A stretch of DNA of 23,135 nucleotides from Euprymna scolopes (lineage: Eukaryota > Mollusca > Cephalopoda > Sepiida > Sepiolidae): assembly GCA_024364805.1 (NCBI GenBank), contig CM044497.1, positions 101,137,806-101,160,940 of the forward strand, given 5' to 3'. This document shows positions 10,160 to 19,470 of the stretch, in pieces. The first letter of the stretch is position 1, and every line of letters starts with the position of its first letter. Below the pieces are notes generated by a model, which made no database searches, was not told where the DNA came from, and saw nothing but the letters and a program-made list of their open reading frames with translations. Made by a program: the position numbers and the translations under genes.

Positions 10160-11245
10160 AATAAGCCGAATTGAAAAATATCTTTAAAAAAACTCGATGT
10201 CGCCTTCTGAAAGAAGTTGCAAAGTCTCTTAAGCCTGTGACAAAGCCTCCATTAAAGCAACACCCCATGCAAAATCGATTGAAATGGGAAAGGTACAACA
10301 TGAAAACGGATTTTTCCAAAGTTTTTTTTTCGTGGATGAAGTGCGTGTCACTCATGTTGGCCTAGATGGCTGGAGCAAAGGATGGGTCCTAGATGGACGA
10401 CATTGCCATCAGCGTTTAAGGCGCCAACAAGGGGGTGGTGGGATAATGATTGAGGCGATGATTATCGGAGATATTTAGTTTGCCCATTGTGAGTCTAAGA
10501 AGGCGAAAAAATGACGTCAATTGCTTACATAGCTTTTCTTAAAGAAGACTTTGAACCATGACTGAAGAAGCAAAGGTTGACGTTCAGAAGAATCATTATT
10601 TTTATGCAGGATAATGCTCCCTCGCATGCAGCAAAAAAGCAAAGAGTATTTGCAACAACTGAGGTTCTCTTGGCTACGGAAGATTGAGTGGCCTGTGAAT
10701 TCTCTAGGTTTGCACCCAATTGAGAACCTTTGGAGTATCATGGAGCGACGCCTCTATGCAAGGGGACGTCAATTTATGAGCAAAGATGAGATATGGGATG
10801 CTCTCCAAGAGGTATCGCGAGGAATAACTGTTGACGAAATCACAAATTTGACTAATTCTGTGGAATAATGTCTTTTACATGTCCTTTACAAAAAGGATCG
10901 CATATCCCCTACTAATTATGTCAACGTAGAAATCGCTATGTAGTTATTGTATTCTAAGCATTTTTCCTAGTTCATTTAATGTTTGAAAATTATTTCAATA
11001 AACAGGTATATTGTGTTTTTTCTTAACCTCGTTAATAACTTGACACACTGAAATCAGCAGATATTCCTATCTTCTGCCATAAATAAATAAATTAAATAGT
11101 TTCGCTAACACTGCTTTAAATACTTTTATTTCTTACTGGAGTAGCTGAATAGCATTTTAAGCACTTTCTCAAAGTTTCATGGATTTTTATCCACTCGTTC
11201 CTTAAATATTTAAAAAATGAAAACTCGTTAATAATTTGATACGTA

Positions 11246-11246
<1 letters not shown>
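10160..11246 (+). mobile_element. Tc1-like DNA transposon relic
   Basis: Plus-strand transposase remnants run in order. QNRLKWER lies at about 10270-10300. FFVDEVRV, with the first catalytic Asp, lies at about 10330. GWSKGWVLDGRHCHQRLRRQ and GGGGIMI lie at about 10370-10450. FMQDNAPSHA, with the second Asp, lies at about 10603-10632. LHPIENLWSIMERRLYARG, with the catalytic Glu, follows at about 10710-10760, and WDALQEVSRGITVDEI ends at 10868. The second Asp to Glu spacing fits the DD34E pattern of the family. The N-terminal DNA-binding domain and the left terminal repeat are missing, there are several frame changes, and the copy is dead. The right end carries two direct repeats 196 bp apart, described separately. 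Confidence 0.85.
11028..11246 (+). repeat. Right IR/DR-like end of the Tc1 relic
   Basis: CTCGTTAATAACTTGACAC (from 11028) and CTCGTTAATAATTTGATAC (from 11224) are direct repeats with two differences, 196 bp apart, downstream of the transposase stop. Many Tc1-like elements have ~200-bp inverted repeats bearing two such internal direct repeats as transposase-binding sites. The outer copy ends at the TA-rich tract beginning at 11247, consistent with a TA insertion site. The matching left end is absent, so the inverted-repeat nature cannot be shown here. Confidence 0.55.

Positions 11247-11321
<75 letters not shown>
11247..11321. repeat. (TA)n microsatellite
   Basis: About 37 units of TA, starting immediately after the presumed outer end of the Tc1 relic. 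It probably expanded from the TA target site or from a TA-rich insertion point. Confidence 0.95.
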
Positions 11322-11325
<4 letters not shown>

Positions 11326-11689
11326 ATCTTAAACTTGTCGCCCTAGAAAAGACGACGCGATTCCATTTCCGTTTGATGAAACTGGTGTTTATTTTTTGTT
11401 GCAGACTATCTTAACTATAACTTACTATACGTTAGTCAGTTGTGTACACATCCGAAGAGTGGTATGAGCCTTCTATCATGTATGTAAGTGACACAATGTT
11501 AAGCGATCAAGATAGGAGATGCGCTGATGTACAATTCTACTCTCAATTTGACAACAGGACCATTGTCAAAACCTTCAACATCCAAACCCAGACGCATCAA
11601 CGATTGATGTCATAGCTCAACGAAGTTTCCGGTCACAGTTATGGTATTTGCTGCGGTTTCCAGTTAGGACCACGGGTCTTCGAAGTCGG
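11322..11689. other. Unassigned sequence between the TA tract and the LINE
   Basis: Moderate-GC, mixed-composition DNA with no open frame of note. No family was recognised. It may include the decayed remainder of another element or 5' sequence of the following LINE. Confidence 0.4.
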
Positions 11690-13760
11690 CTTAAAAGTTA
11701 ATCCTCCCCAGAATGTGCTGCTGCCATCGCGCACAGAAATCACTTTTTCCATAGCTACCAATGTAATAGATATACTGAGACTAAAGCTGCTTTCAGGACT
11801 GCCAGCAACCACTGTAAAAGATTAATAAAAAATGCAAGAGAGCTATATGCTCAGTCCGTTAAATCCAATATAGCTGAACAGCGGCTTGGTTCCCACAAGT
11901 TTTGGCAAATAGTAAACAGGATCCTGAACAAAAGCGTGCGTTCTATCGCAACCATCATCAATGGACCTGAGGTAATCTCCTCAGCATCAGACAAGGCCAA
12001 ACTATTTGCCAATAACTTTGCGTTTAATTCTACCCTATGCCACGAAGGCCATATTTCCTCCTATAACGAACAACCCGCTCTGCAATGTATAAATATCTGT
12101 GCGTGAGGTAGCCAAGCTAATCAAGAATCTGGATTCCAGTAAAGCAACTGGCCCTGACGGCATTCAAATTATAGTGCTGAAAAAGCTTCAACTTGCCCTT
12201 ATACTTACAAAACTCTTAAAGCGTTGCCTTAAAGAGAAGTGCTTCCCAACACACTGCAAGGCCTTATCAGTATGTCCTCTATTTAAGTATTCAGATGATA
12301 ATTTGTCTCCCTCTCAGTACACACCAATAAGTTTCCTGTGTGTCATGAGTAAGTTGCTGGAATCCATATTAAATAGAGAAATAGTCAACCACCTCAGCAG
12401 AAATACCCTTCTAAATGGCATGCAATATGGTTTCCGTTCTGCCAGATCTACAGCAGATGTGCTAACGGTTATATCTCATAGGATTATTGAATCTCTTGCC
12501 AAAGGCTTCCTATCAAGGGCAATTGCTCTTGACATATCAAAGGCCTTCGATAAGGTATGGCATAAGGGCCTACTTCACAAGATTTCCAGCTACGGTATAA
12601 CTAGAAATGTTTTCTCAATAATTAAATCATTTCTCTCTGATAGGCTCATAAGAGTAGTGGTTAACGAGCAAAAATCAGAGGCCCGAAATATAAATGCTGG
12701 AGTTCCTCAGGGGTCCATCCTGGACCGAACTCTCTTCCTGATCTACATCAATGATCTCCCAAAACACATACTTAAATCATTCGTAGATACCTATGCTGAC
12801 GACACGACAATCTGTGGAAACACATCTAAGGCCGTAAATGACAAAGTTCTCTTTGATTCTCTCTCTCCTCTGATCTTGAGCGCGTGGTACAGTAGGGGAG
12901 GATGTGGCTGGTTAATTTTAATGCATCTAAAACCAAGATTCTATCTTTACATCATCAACACTCTGATCCCCATCTGGCATCAATTGAAATGGGTTGCTCT
13001 CGTCTAGGGGAAGCTCCATGTTTTGGGCTTGACCGTTACTCGTGATCTGAAATGGAACACATACATCAAGTCAGTTGCCAAGGTTGCCGGAAAAATCGCA
13101 GGATCCTTCTACCGCTCAAGAAGATATCTCACTGCTGATGCAATTCTCTATCTATATAAAAGCCAAGTACATTCAAGGATGGAGTACTGCTGCCATATCT
13201 GGGCAGGAGCTGCTAAAAACAGCCTTTCCTGCCTTGACAGAGTACAAAATAGGCTTCGTGGCTTAGTGGTTGATGACACAGGAGAGTCGTTGCGAGCCTA
13301 TCTTTGTTTTATCGTTACTACCATGGCAAGTGCTCCTCTGAGCTCCAATCTCTGGTCCCCCTCTTGCCAATCTTTCACGAAAAACACCCATCTAGCTGAA
13401 ACCACTGTCAAAAATTTTCCTCACCCTTTATCTCTGCCAAAACCAAAACGTGGATTCCATGAACAAAGCTTTTTTCTTTGTACGCCTGTGGAACTCTGTT
13501 CCGTTTGCCTGTATCCCACTTGACTACATCCTAGATGTCTTCAAGTCCAACATAAACAAATTCCTAATGAATCGCCCCCTTAAATAAGACACTTAATCAT
13601 CTCTCCAATACAAACGTTGTGTACACGCAATCACCCTTATCCCCGAGTGACTTCCGTGCCTTGATAAGTAGTGACTACCTTGTAAAAGACAAGGCCGATA
13701 GCTATTAGTCGCGTGATCTCGTTTAATGAATGTGCGAATGTAGGGTTGACATGAAATTCT
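11690..13760 (+). mobile_element. CR1/Jockey-type LINE, longer copy of the same family as 8825-10152
   Basis: From about 11700 the plus strand gives the segment before the RT (NHCKRLIKNARELYAQSVKS, then GSHKFWQIVNRILNKSVRS, 11800-11940). The RT follows in a 12099-13007 open frame: LIKNLDSSKATGPDGIQ, QYTPISFLCVMSKLLESIL, QYGFRSARSTADV, ALDISKAFDKVWHKGLLHKI, GVPQGSILD and the catalytic YADD in VDTYADDTTI. After about 12880 the frame changes and continues with KTKILSLHH, WNTYIKSVAKVAGKIAGSFY (13053 on), SRMEYCCHIWAGA and FKSNINKFLMNRPLK, with the natural stop near 13585. The N-terminal apurinic endonuclease is missing. The 3' untranslated region runs to about 13760. Relative to an intact family member the frame changes at least three times, so it is dead although the RT active-site box survives. 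Confidence 0.88.
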
Positions 13761-13837
13761 TAAAGATAAACTAAAATGACCGAAAAATGGTCTGAAATGA
13801 CTTAAATAAATAAAAAGTAAATGATTAGAATTACTTT

Positions 13838-13969
13838 AATGAACTTAAGGATGAATTGAATGAACTTAAGAATGACTTGAATCCTTCAAAAATAAAACTT
13901 GAATCCTACAAAAACAACTTGAATGATCTGGAGAAGGACTTGAATGGCTTTGAGACTGACTGCTTGTAA
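13838..13969 (+). repeat. Degenerate 21-bp tandem repeat reading as leucine heptads
   Basis: Six consecutive 21-bp units (13838, 13859, 13880, 13901, 13922 and 13943) share the pattern TTGAAT...AAG/GAG...GAC. In the plus frame starting at 13838 they read NELKDEL, NELKNDL, NPSKIKL, ESYKNNL, NDLEKDL and NGFETDCL, followed by a stop at 13967. A leucine ends each heptad. Weaker units may extend upstream to about 13775. There is no upstream ATG in this frame; a stop lies close before it. It could be a fragment of a coiled-coil coding sequence or a chance property of a 21-bp repeat. Confidence 0.7.
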
Positions 13970-14045
13970 AGTGGGTGATCATTTTACATTCAATTAATAC
14001 AGAAAAGTGATCCCCGACTTTATATCACCATAAGTGCAGCATGTA

Positions 14046-14096
14046 GTAAGAACAAATACTACACTTTGATCTTGGCCAAAATGTCAAGAAAATGGT
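14046..14096 (-). pseudogene. U2 snRNA 5'-end relic
   Basis: On the minus strand, TTTTGGCCAAGATCAAAG followed by TGTAGTATTTGTTCTTA is a near match to the first part of U2 spliceosomal RNA (stem I distal part and the branch-point recognition segment GUAGUA). The AAAGUGUAG form is the invertebrate one. Downstream of this the match stops, with no stem II, Sm site or 3' stem-loops of U2. It is therefore a fragment and not a functional gene. It lies immediately to the left of the first unit of the tandem array. Confidence 0.8.
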
Positions 14097-15262
14097 ATAT
14101 ATTTGCTCCCCCACCGAGCAAATTAGGCACGATGCCGATTTTTAATGTGAGGAGTGAAGGGGAAATGGGGATCAACTCGCCGCGGAGTAGGGGAACTGGA
14201 TAGTGACAATTGGTATGAAGGGTTGCCCCTGCATTACCAAGGTCTTATATGTGGGGTTGGTATTTATTTACTCCCCCACCGAGCAAATTAGACACAAGGC
14301 CGATTTGTAATGTGAATAGTTAAGGGGAACTGGGGACCAACTCCCCGGGGAGTAGGGGAGCTGGATAGTGACCATTGGTATGAAGGGCTTCCCCTACATT
14401 AACCAAGGTCTTATATGTGAGGTTGGTATTTATTTGCTCCCCCACCGAGCAAATTATGCAAAAGACTGATTTTTAATGTTAGGAATGAAGGGGAAATAGG
14501 GACCAACTCACCGGGCAGTAGGGGAGCTGGATAGTGACCATGTGTATGAAGATATGTCCCTACATTAATCAAGGTTTTATATGTGAGGTTGGTATTTATT
14601 TGCTCCCCCACCAAGCAAATTAGGCACTAGGCCGATTTTTAATGTGAGGAGTTAAGGGGAAATGGGGACCAACTCCACGGGGTGTAGGGGAGTGACAATT
14701 GGTATGTAGGGTTGCCCTACATTGGCCAAGGTCGTATATGTGCGGTTGCCCCCACATATTGTCTCTGCTTTCAGTATCTGCCGGAACAGATGTATTTATT
14801 TGCTTCCCCACTGAGCAAGTTAGACACAAGGCCGTTTTTTAAAGTGGAGAGGGAGGAAGGGGGAGGGAAAATCGGACCAGCTCCCGACAGGTGGGAAATG
14901 GGAGCTGGATAGTAACTGTTTGTCTGTAGGGTGATCCCTATATTGACCAAGGTCTGATATGTGGGGTTGATATTTATTTGCTCCCCCACCGAGCAAATTA
15001 GGCACAGGGCCGATTTTTAATGTGAGGAGTTAAGGGGAAATGGGGATCAACTCCCCAGGGGGTAGGGGAGCTTAATAGTAACAATTGGTATAGCTATTTA
15101 TTTGTTCCCCCACCGAGCAAATTAGGCACAAGCCGACTTTTAAATTGAGGAGTGAAGGGGAATGGGGACCAACTCCCCGGAGAGTACGGGAGCTGGATAG
15201 TGACAATTGGTATATAGGGTTTCCCCTACATTGACCAAGGTCTTATATGGGATTACCCCCAC
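14088..15262. repeat. ~166-bp tandem array, seven units
   Basis: The motif GCTCCCCCACCGAGCAAATT or a close variant recurs at about 14105, 14270, 14436, 14602, 14802, 14980 and 15104. Spacings are 165, 166, 166, 200, 178 and 124. Each unit continues with GGCCGATTTTTAATGTGAGG, a GGGGAAATGGGGACCAACTC block, AGTAGGGGAGCTGGATAGTG, ACAATTGGTATGAAGGG and CCAAGGTCTTATATGTGGGG. The 200-bp spacing arises because the 14602 unit ends with extra sequence (about 14750-14791) that also occurs next to the right-hand U2 relic (15255-15300). The 124-bp spacing comes from an internal loss in the 14980 unit. The units differ by scattered substitutions, so the array is not very recent. Confidence 0.93.
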
Positions 15263-15289
15263 ATATGGTCTTTGCTTGCAGTATCTGCC

Positions 15290-15335
15290 GGAAAAGATAC
15301 TACACTTTGATCTTGGCAAAAAGTCCAAGGAAACT
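15290..15335 (-). pseudogene. U2 snRNA 5'-end relic, right of the array
   Basis: The minus strand carries TTTTTGCCAAGATCAAAG followed by TGTAGTATCTTTTC, again matching the 5' part of U2, with the same extra A as in the left relic. After that point it departs from U2 and runs into GCAGATACTGCAAGCAAAGA, which is also present at 14760-14791. Together with the left relic this indicates that U2-derived sequence belonged to the ancestral repeat unit. Confidence 0.8.
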
Positions 15336-15350
15336 TAAAAAGCTAAGGAC

Positions 15351-15400
15351 AGCATCTATTAACAACAGACCTTTGAGCTTAACCAAAAAGGCCAAGCACA
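15351..15400 (-). pseudogene. Third, more diverged U2 5'-end relic
   Basis: The plus strand CTTTGAGCTTAACCAAAAAG GCCAAGCA resembles the reverse complement of the U2 5' end (CTTTGATCTTAGCCAAAAGG CCGAGAAGC) with a few changes. The preceding CTATTAACAACAGAC weakly resembles the next U2 segment, with a deletion across the branch-recognition region. The copy is decayed. Confidence 0.6.
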
Positions 15401-15417
15401 AAAGTGTTACGGACAAA

Positions 15418-15452
15418 CCGAGAGACCGACCGACCGGCCGACCGACGGACCG
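15418..15452. repeat. (GACC)n-type tetranucleotide repeat
   Basis: GACCGACC repeats with single-base variants (GGCC, GACG). It is very GC-rich in an otherwise AT-rich region. Confidence 0.8.
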
Positions 15453-15559
15453 CCGGAGTGACTAAAAATAGATGTGCTGAAAAGTATGATGATCCTTTGG
15501 TGCAATCAGATGACCGCTGACGGATCTTGGGTGTAGCAGCAGGACTCAGTTTGTCTTCA

Positions 15560-15815
15560 GAAGGTGTGCTATTATTTCGTATCCTTCTCCTACTTGCCTC
15601 CTTATTTCCGGCCTCAACATGATGTACTACTTCGTTTGGTCAACTTCGAGCACGTCACCAGCTTCACCCCCTATAACACAAAAGCCAGCCTGGTCGTCGC
15701 CATCCGCCGGGTATATGCCAAGCTGGCGCTGGCGCTTGTGAAAAAGGCATGTTCACAGTTCCGAACCCATATGGAAGCGGATATTGAGGATGAAGGCGGC
15801 TACATCGATTAGATG
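15560..15815 (+). mobile_element. Mariner/IS630-type transposase, C-terminal fragment
   Basis: The plus frame reads TKASLVVAIRRVYAKLALAL, then VKKACSQFRTHMEADIEDEG GYID with a stop at 15810-15812. This is the characteristic C-terminal end of an IS630/Tc1/mariner superfamily transposase. Upstream, in another frame, GLNMMYYFVWS (about 15608-15640) corresponds to the third catalytic region, usually a PDLNPMDYFVW-like sequence. Here the catalytic acidic residue appears as Tyr and the first Asp as Gly. Only the last third of the protein is present, with at least one frame change. It is unrelated to the Tc1 relic at 10160-11246. Confidence 0.72.
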
Positions 15816-15863
15816 CCAGCTCTATAACATAATTAAGTTACCTTATTTGATAATTTTCCCCCA

Positions 15864-16017
<154 letters not shown>

Positions 16018-16039
16018 ATATATATATATATATATAGTT

Positions 16040-18040
16040 GATTGCAATAAATATGAACAATTAAAGATTAAGGGTGACGGTATTACAAATATTAATATCG
16101 GCCAGGTATAATCACCTACTGAAATGCAATCAAAATTCTATCCATAAATCTGTCATGATTACAAGCTACTGTATTTTACAACACAATAAAACTTCAGGTT
16201 CTTTGAAAATAAACAGGATATTTGCACGATCAATTAATTTTATTAAGCTAAATCTAAGTGCAACAGTCCGACGAATCTACTATTCCAAACTTAAATATAA
16301 CCGACCAATGGAAAATCTATTTAAAACTTTACGAAAATAACTGTGATAGGTCAAGGTAAAATTATAAACTTGAACACAGGAGAGTAACTTTAATAAATAG
16401 ATTTATAAATAAATTATGTGAAATTTCGGTGTGAAAGTTTAATTATTGAATAAAACCACTCATAAAGATGGTAAAATGTATTTTGAATACAATAATCATT
16501 GATAATTTCCTAAAATAAAATGACCGAAGAAAACGCCATTAAAACTTTGAATGAAACCGAATGCAGAAAATATGTTCAAATATTTTAATATTTGAAAAAA
16601 AAATACAGAATTATATATCAAAACTGATCTAGACAAATCGTAAAGGATTGATCAGCTAGTACATAAATGCTTTAAGCCAAGTTCAAATGTTACTGCTATT
16701 CAGATATTACTATAAAAACCCAACGTTTATTTTTTGTATACAATTGCTTTTGTAAACTTCATTATTATATGAAAGGCAAAGCTTTTAGATGATTGTTTTA
16801 TTTTATATTAAACCATACATATTCATTACAACAAGATGTCTATATAAATGCAACGGAATAGCTATTTCTCGTGCGTTTCTGTCTCCACGTGTCGTATTCA
16901 TTGGCATAAAAAAGCCATAGCGTTCAGTACTGAAACAAATTGTTAACACTCTCACTTAAAATAATTTAATCACAAAATTAAATCCGCTCAAATTTATTGA
17001 GTTTACTTTCTAAACAAGCCAGTCATTTTAATATGCCTCTTTATAGTTTAAAATATGTTCGTAGTTCTGAACTTTTAAAGCAGTTTCAAATTATTTAAAT
17101 TGTGGAATAGAAAGTAGATTCTGCAGTTAATATTTTTAGGAAATCCTTTATAGATAATAACTAAAAACTTTTAAAAAATAGATAGATTGATATATACATA
17201 TATGTGTATGAAGAGAGGACTATTGATAAAAAGAGAGAAAGGTATGAGCGGTTAAATAAAGCGTAAAAGAAAGAAGTAAAGATATAAACAGATAAATATA
17301 AATCAATATAAAATGTAAGGCGTGCGCGTGTGCGTTAAACTTAGCAGAAGTAGGTAATTAAAAAGCAATCGTCGCATGGGCGAATCGCACAAAAAGTTTG
17401 GAGCAGTTTCTCTTTTTTCCCCGCAGAAAGAAATCAATCTAATTAAAATCCAACGAAGCGTGTTAAGAGTGAGATGAAAAAAAAAAGACATGGATCAAAG
17501 TTTGGTTTTTGCTTTTCAGTTCAGTGACGAACTAAGGAATTTTACTTTTATATTTCGTGTGCGAAAAGGCATTCGCCAACATGCTTTGCTTCGATCTATC
17601 TGAATATCAGTCATCAATGGAAATGGACGAATTCGTCCGTGTGATTAACTTACAGCGTCTCAAATCGTAAAATCCTCTTTTTTATAGCGTGGAAAGAAAG
17701 AGCAAAAGAAAGGTAACCAACATATTTACGTATCAATAGATTTGAAGCATACTGGTTGTAAAGTTGTACATTAAACATTCCTATCTCCCATCAACGTCGT
17801 GTGCGCGCACACACACACCCACTTATATATCATAATAATGCATATTTTAAACGGACTACTCAAACACGTAAAATGATCGAATTATGGGAACCAACCTTCA
17901 ACGAACAATGGACACGATATATTTTCATGTTGTTATATAACAACAAATTATAAAGTACTTAACAAATTATTTTTGCATAATGCGATACCATACGTGTACA
18001 TAAAACTATAAGCTACAGACACGTAATCGTTGTCATTCGA
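16040..18040. other. 2-kb AT-rich region without recognisable features
   Basis: AT-rich throughout. A short (CA)n tract lies at about 17807-17818. The open frame at 16074-16340 (88 codons, plus) has ordinary-looking amino acid composition but no homology I recognise, no splice or promoter context and strong AT bias. I do not call it a gene. Confidence 0.5.
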
Positions 18041-18049
18041 ATCGTCTGC

Positions 18050-18125
18050 GCAGCTAAACCAGATGAGAATCGAACCCAAGACCCTGGAGTCCCAAGTCTA
18101 GTACCAATCCAAGCAAATCCATATA
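18050..18125 (-). repeat. tRNA-derived SINE head (candidate)
   Basis: On the minus strand, GGTTCGATTCTC (complement of 18065-18076) matches the pol III B box and T arm of tRNAs. About 45 nt upstream it is preceded by a GGTACTAGAC segment like a D-arm/A box. The intervening GACTTGGGACTCCAGGGTC is shaped like an anticodon arm. Pairing is imperfect and there is no CCA or terminal stem, so it is not a working tRNA. tRNA-derived SINEs are known in cephalopods, which fits, but I see no clear tail. Confidence 0.45.
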
Positions 18126-18625
18126 ACATATGAGAAATATTTGGAATCAAGTCTCTTCTGGCTGTTTTTAGAGATCATTAAAAACCATAGCAGTAAGTTT
18201 TAGTCTCCCCACCATTAGACCAGAGGTTTTGAGGGCATATATATAGATATGGTACTCTTGCATAATTTGACCTCGTGAATTCCCGTCAAGCATGGATCGG
18301 GCGAGACCGGCAATTATCGGTGTTAGCCGAGCGTCGTAACAGACGCAGATTAATGAAAAAAAAAACAAAACAAACCGGAAAATACAAATGCAAAATAATA
18401 AAAAAAATAACCAAAAAATTTACCTTGAAAAATGAAAATATGTTTATTTATTTTATTTTAGTATTTAATTTTTTTTTTTTTTTGCAAAATATTTATCAAC
18501 AGAAAGCTTTTTTCCACTCCAATAAAAGATTGTTAGGTGTGGGAACAAGTGTTTTTCTGTTTGTGTTTTGTAACCGTATTTTTTCTTGTTTTTTTTTATT
18601 TGCAAGACTTTATTCAGTCAAGTTT
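18126..18625. other. AT-rich spacer with A-rich and T-rich tracts
   Basis: It contains an A-rich stretch at about 18354-18440 and a T-rich stretch at about 18460-18490. The GC-richer piece at 18265-18350, followed by the A-rich stretch, looks like the 3' end of a retroposed sequence on the plus strand, but I could not identify it. Confidence 0.4.
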
Positions 18626-18719
18626 TTATGGAGAGGGGGGGGCAGAGATTTTTTTTTCAGGAAAACTTGATATTTTTTTTCGGTTGTTAATTGCCGGCGG
18701 AAGAACCTTCTCGAGGTGA

Positions 18720-19012
18720 GGATATTTCCTTAGGAATCTTTTACGTCGGTCGACTGTTGAACGGCCATCGACGGCAAAGAGGAACGAGATGATGTAGAGG
18801 AATAATTTTTTAGGGTTGCCATTTCGAACGCCCATAAATAAATGGTTTTTTACTATTGTTGGAATCTCCAACTTGAATCGCATAAAAAACGATCTTGTGC
18901 GCAAAGATATCCATTGTCTGCATTGTCCATTTGTACATCTGCAGGAGAAACCATCCTTTGCACACGATATTTTTTTAAGTAAACATTTGTGTTTATTATT
19001 GTTGCACCTCAT
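18720..19012 (-). pseudogene. Possible ISXO2/Merlin-type transposase N-terminal remnant
   Basis: The minus frame from 19012 contains KDGFSCRCTNGQCRQWISLR then TRSFFMRFKLEIPTIV. A DGF/W-x-CR...C + SIR..SFF + L pattern is typical of the zinc-ribbon region of ISXO2-like (IS1595/Merlin) transposases, which are common in invertebrate genomes. The sequence after it, LFLYIISFLFAVDGRSTVDR, has no such match, and no DDE core is seen. The frame is open for 128 codons to about 18626, but the last 30 residues come from low-complexity DNA. Only the zinc-ribbon-like part is suggestive. Confidence 0.35.
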
Positions 19013-19079
19013 TTTTTGGGAAAGGAATTGCTTCTCCTGACAATGAGGTTATCGGCATTAGTGTTTTATTTCTTTGATA

Positions 19080-19470
19080 CAGCGGTCATTAATGATTGGT
19101 GGGGCGGTCTTGGTGGCGCACGGGCCAAAAGACTTCTTTATTCCCTCATACATTCCCCACACATTTCCCAAGTCTGCAGAAAGTTAGATATTCTGACAGA
19201 GGTTGAGCCAGTTGTCGTTGGCACAGCGCCCAGCAATCCTCTGTGCATCGCGTCGAACAGCGCAGAGTTCTGCAAGCGTCTTTGTGGAAGGATTTCTTTT
19301 GTAGGCTAGGAGGGCGTCACGCTTTTCGGCAATGGCGGGCTGTAGTTCAGTGGTTTCTGCCTCAAACCAGTCTTCTTGTTTCCTTTCTTTTCTAATAAAA
19401 GTGTCAAAGGCAGGTTTTAGCATTGCCTCTCGCATATGGTTCTTTCAAAGGTTGCACTGTCTGTTGGACA
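19080..19470 (-). mobile_element. LINE fragment, region between endonuclease and RT
   Basis: The minus frame at 19184-19435 contains KQEDWFEAETTELQPAIAEK, a spacer, then ANDNWLNLCQNI. Past a stop in the same frame it continues LSADLGNVWGMYEGIKKSFG followed by TKTAPPI down to about 19085. The order DWF-x(n)-W-x-(I/L)-x(n)-G-x-MY-x-(I/A)KK is typical of the linker that precedes the RT in many animal non-LTR retrotransposons. Neither the endonuclease nor the RT is present, so this is an internal scrap. It is not the same family as the two CR1/Jockey copies as far as I can see. Confidence 0.65.

Noticed and set aside
14046-14096. Functional U2 snRNA gene
   Set aside because: Only the first ~45 nt resemble U2; the Sm site and 3' stem-loops are absent, as at the other two sites.
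14411-15328. Several 60-72-codon open frames in the tandem array
   Set aside because: Each corresponds to the same repeat unit read in shifting frames; the unit is snRNA-like or satellite DNA, not coding.
18055-18115. Functional tRNA gene
   Set aside because: The B box is good but the anticodon arm is imperfect and no acceptor stem pairs, so a SINE head is more likely.
18275-18719. Plus-strand 131-codon and 60-codon open frames, Phe- and Lys-rich
   Set aside because: They are made by A-rich and T-rich tracts and match no family known to me.
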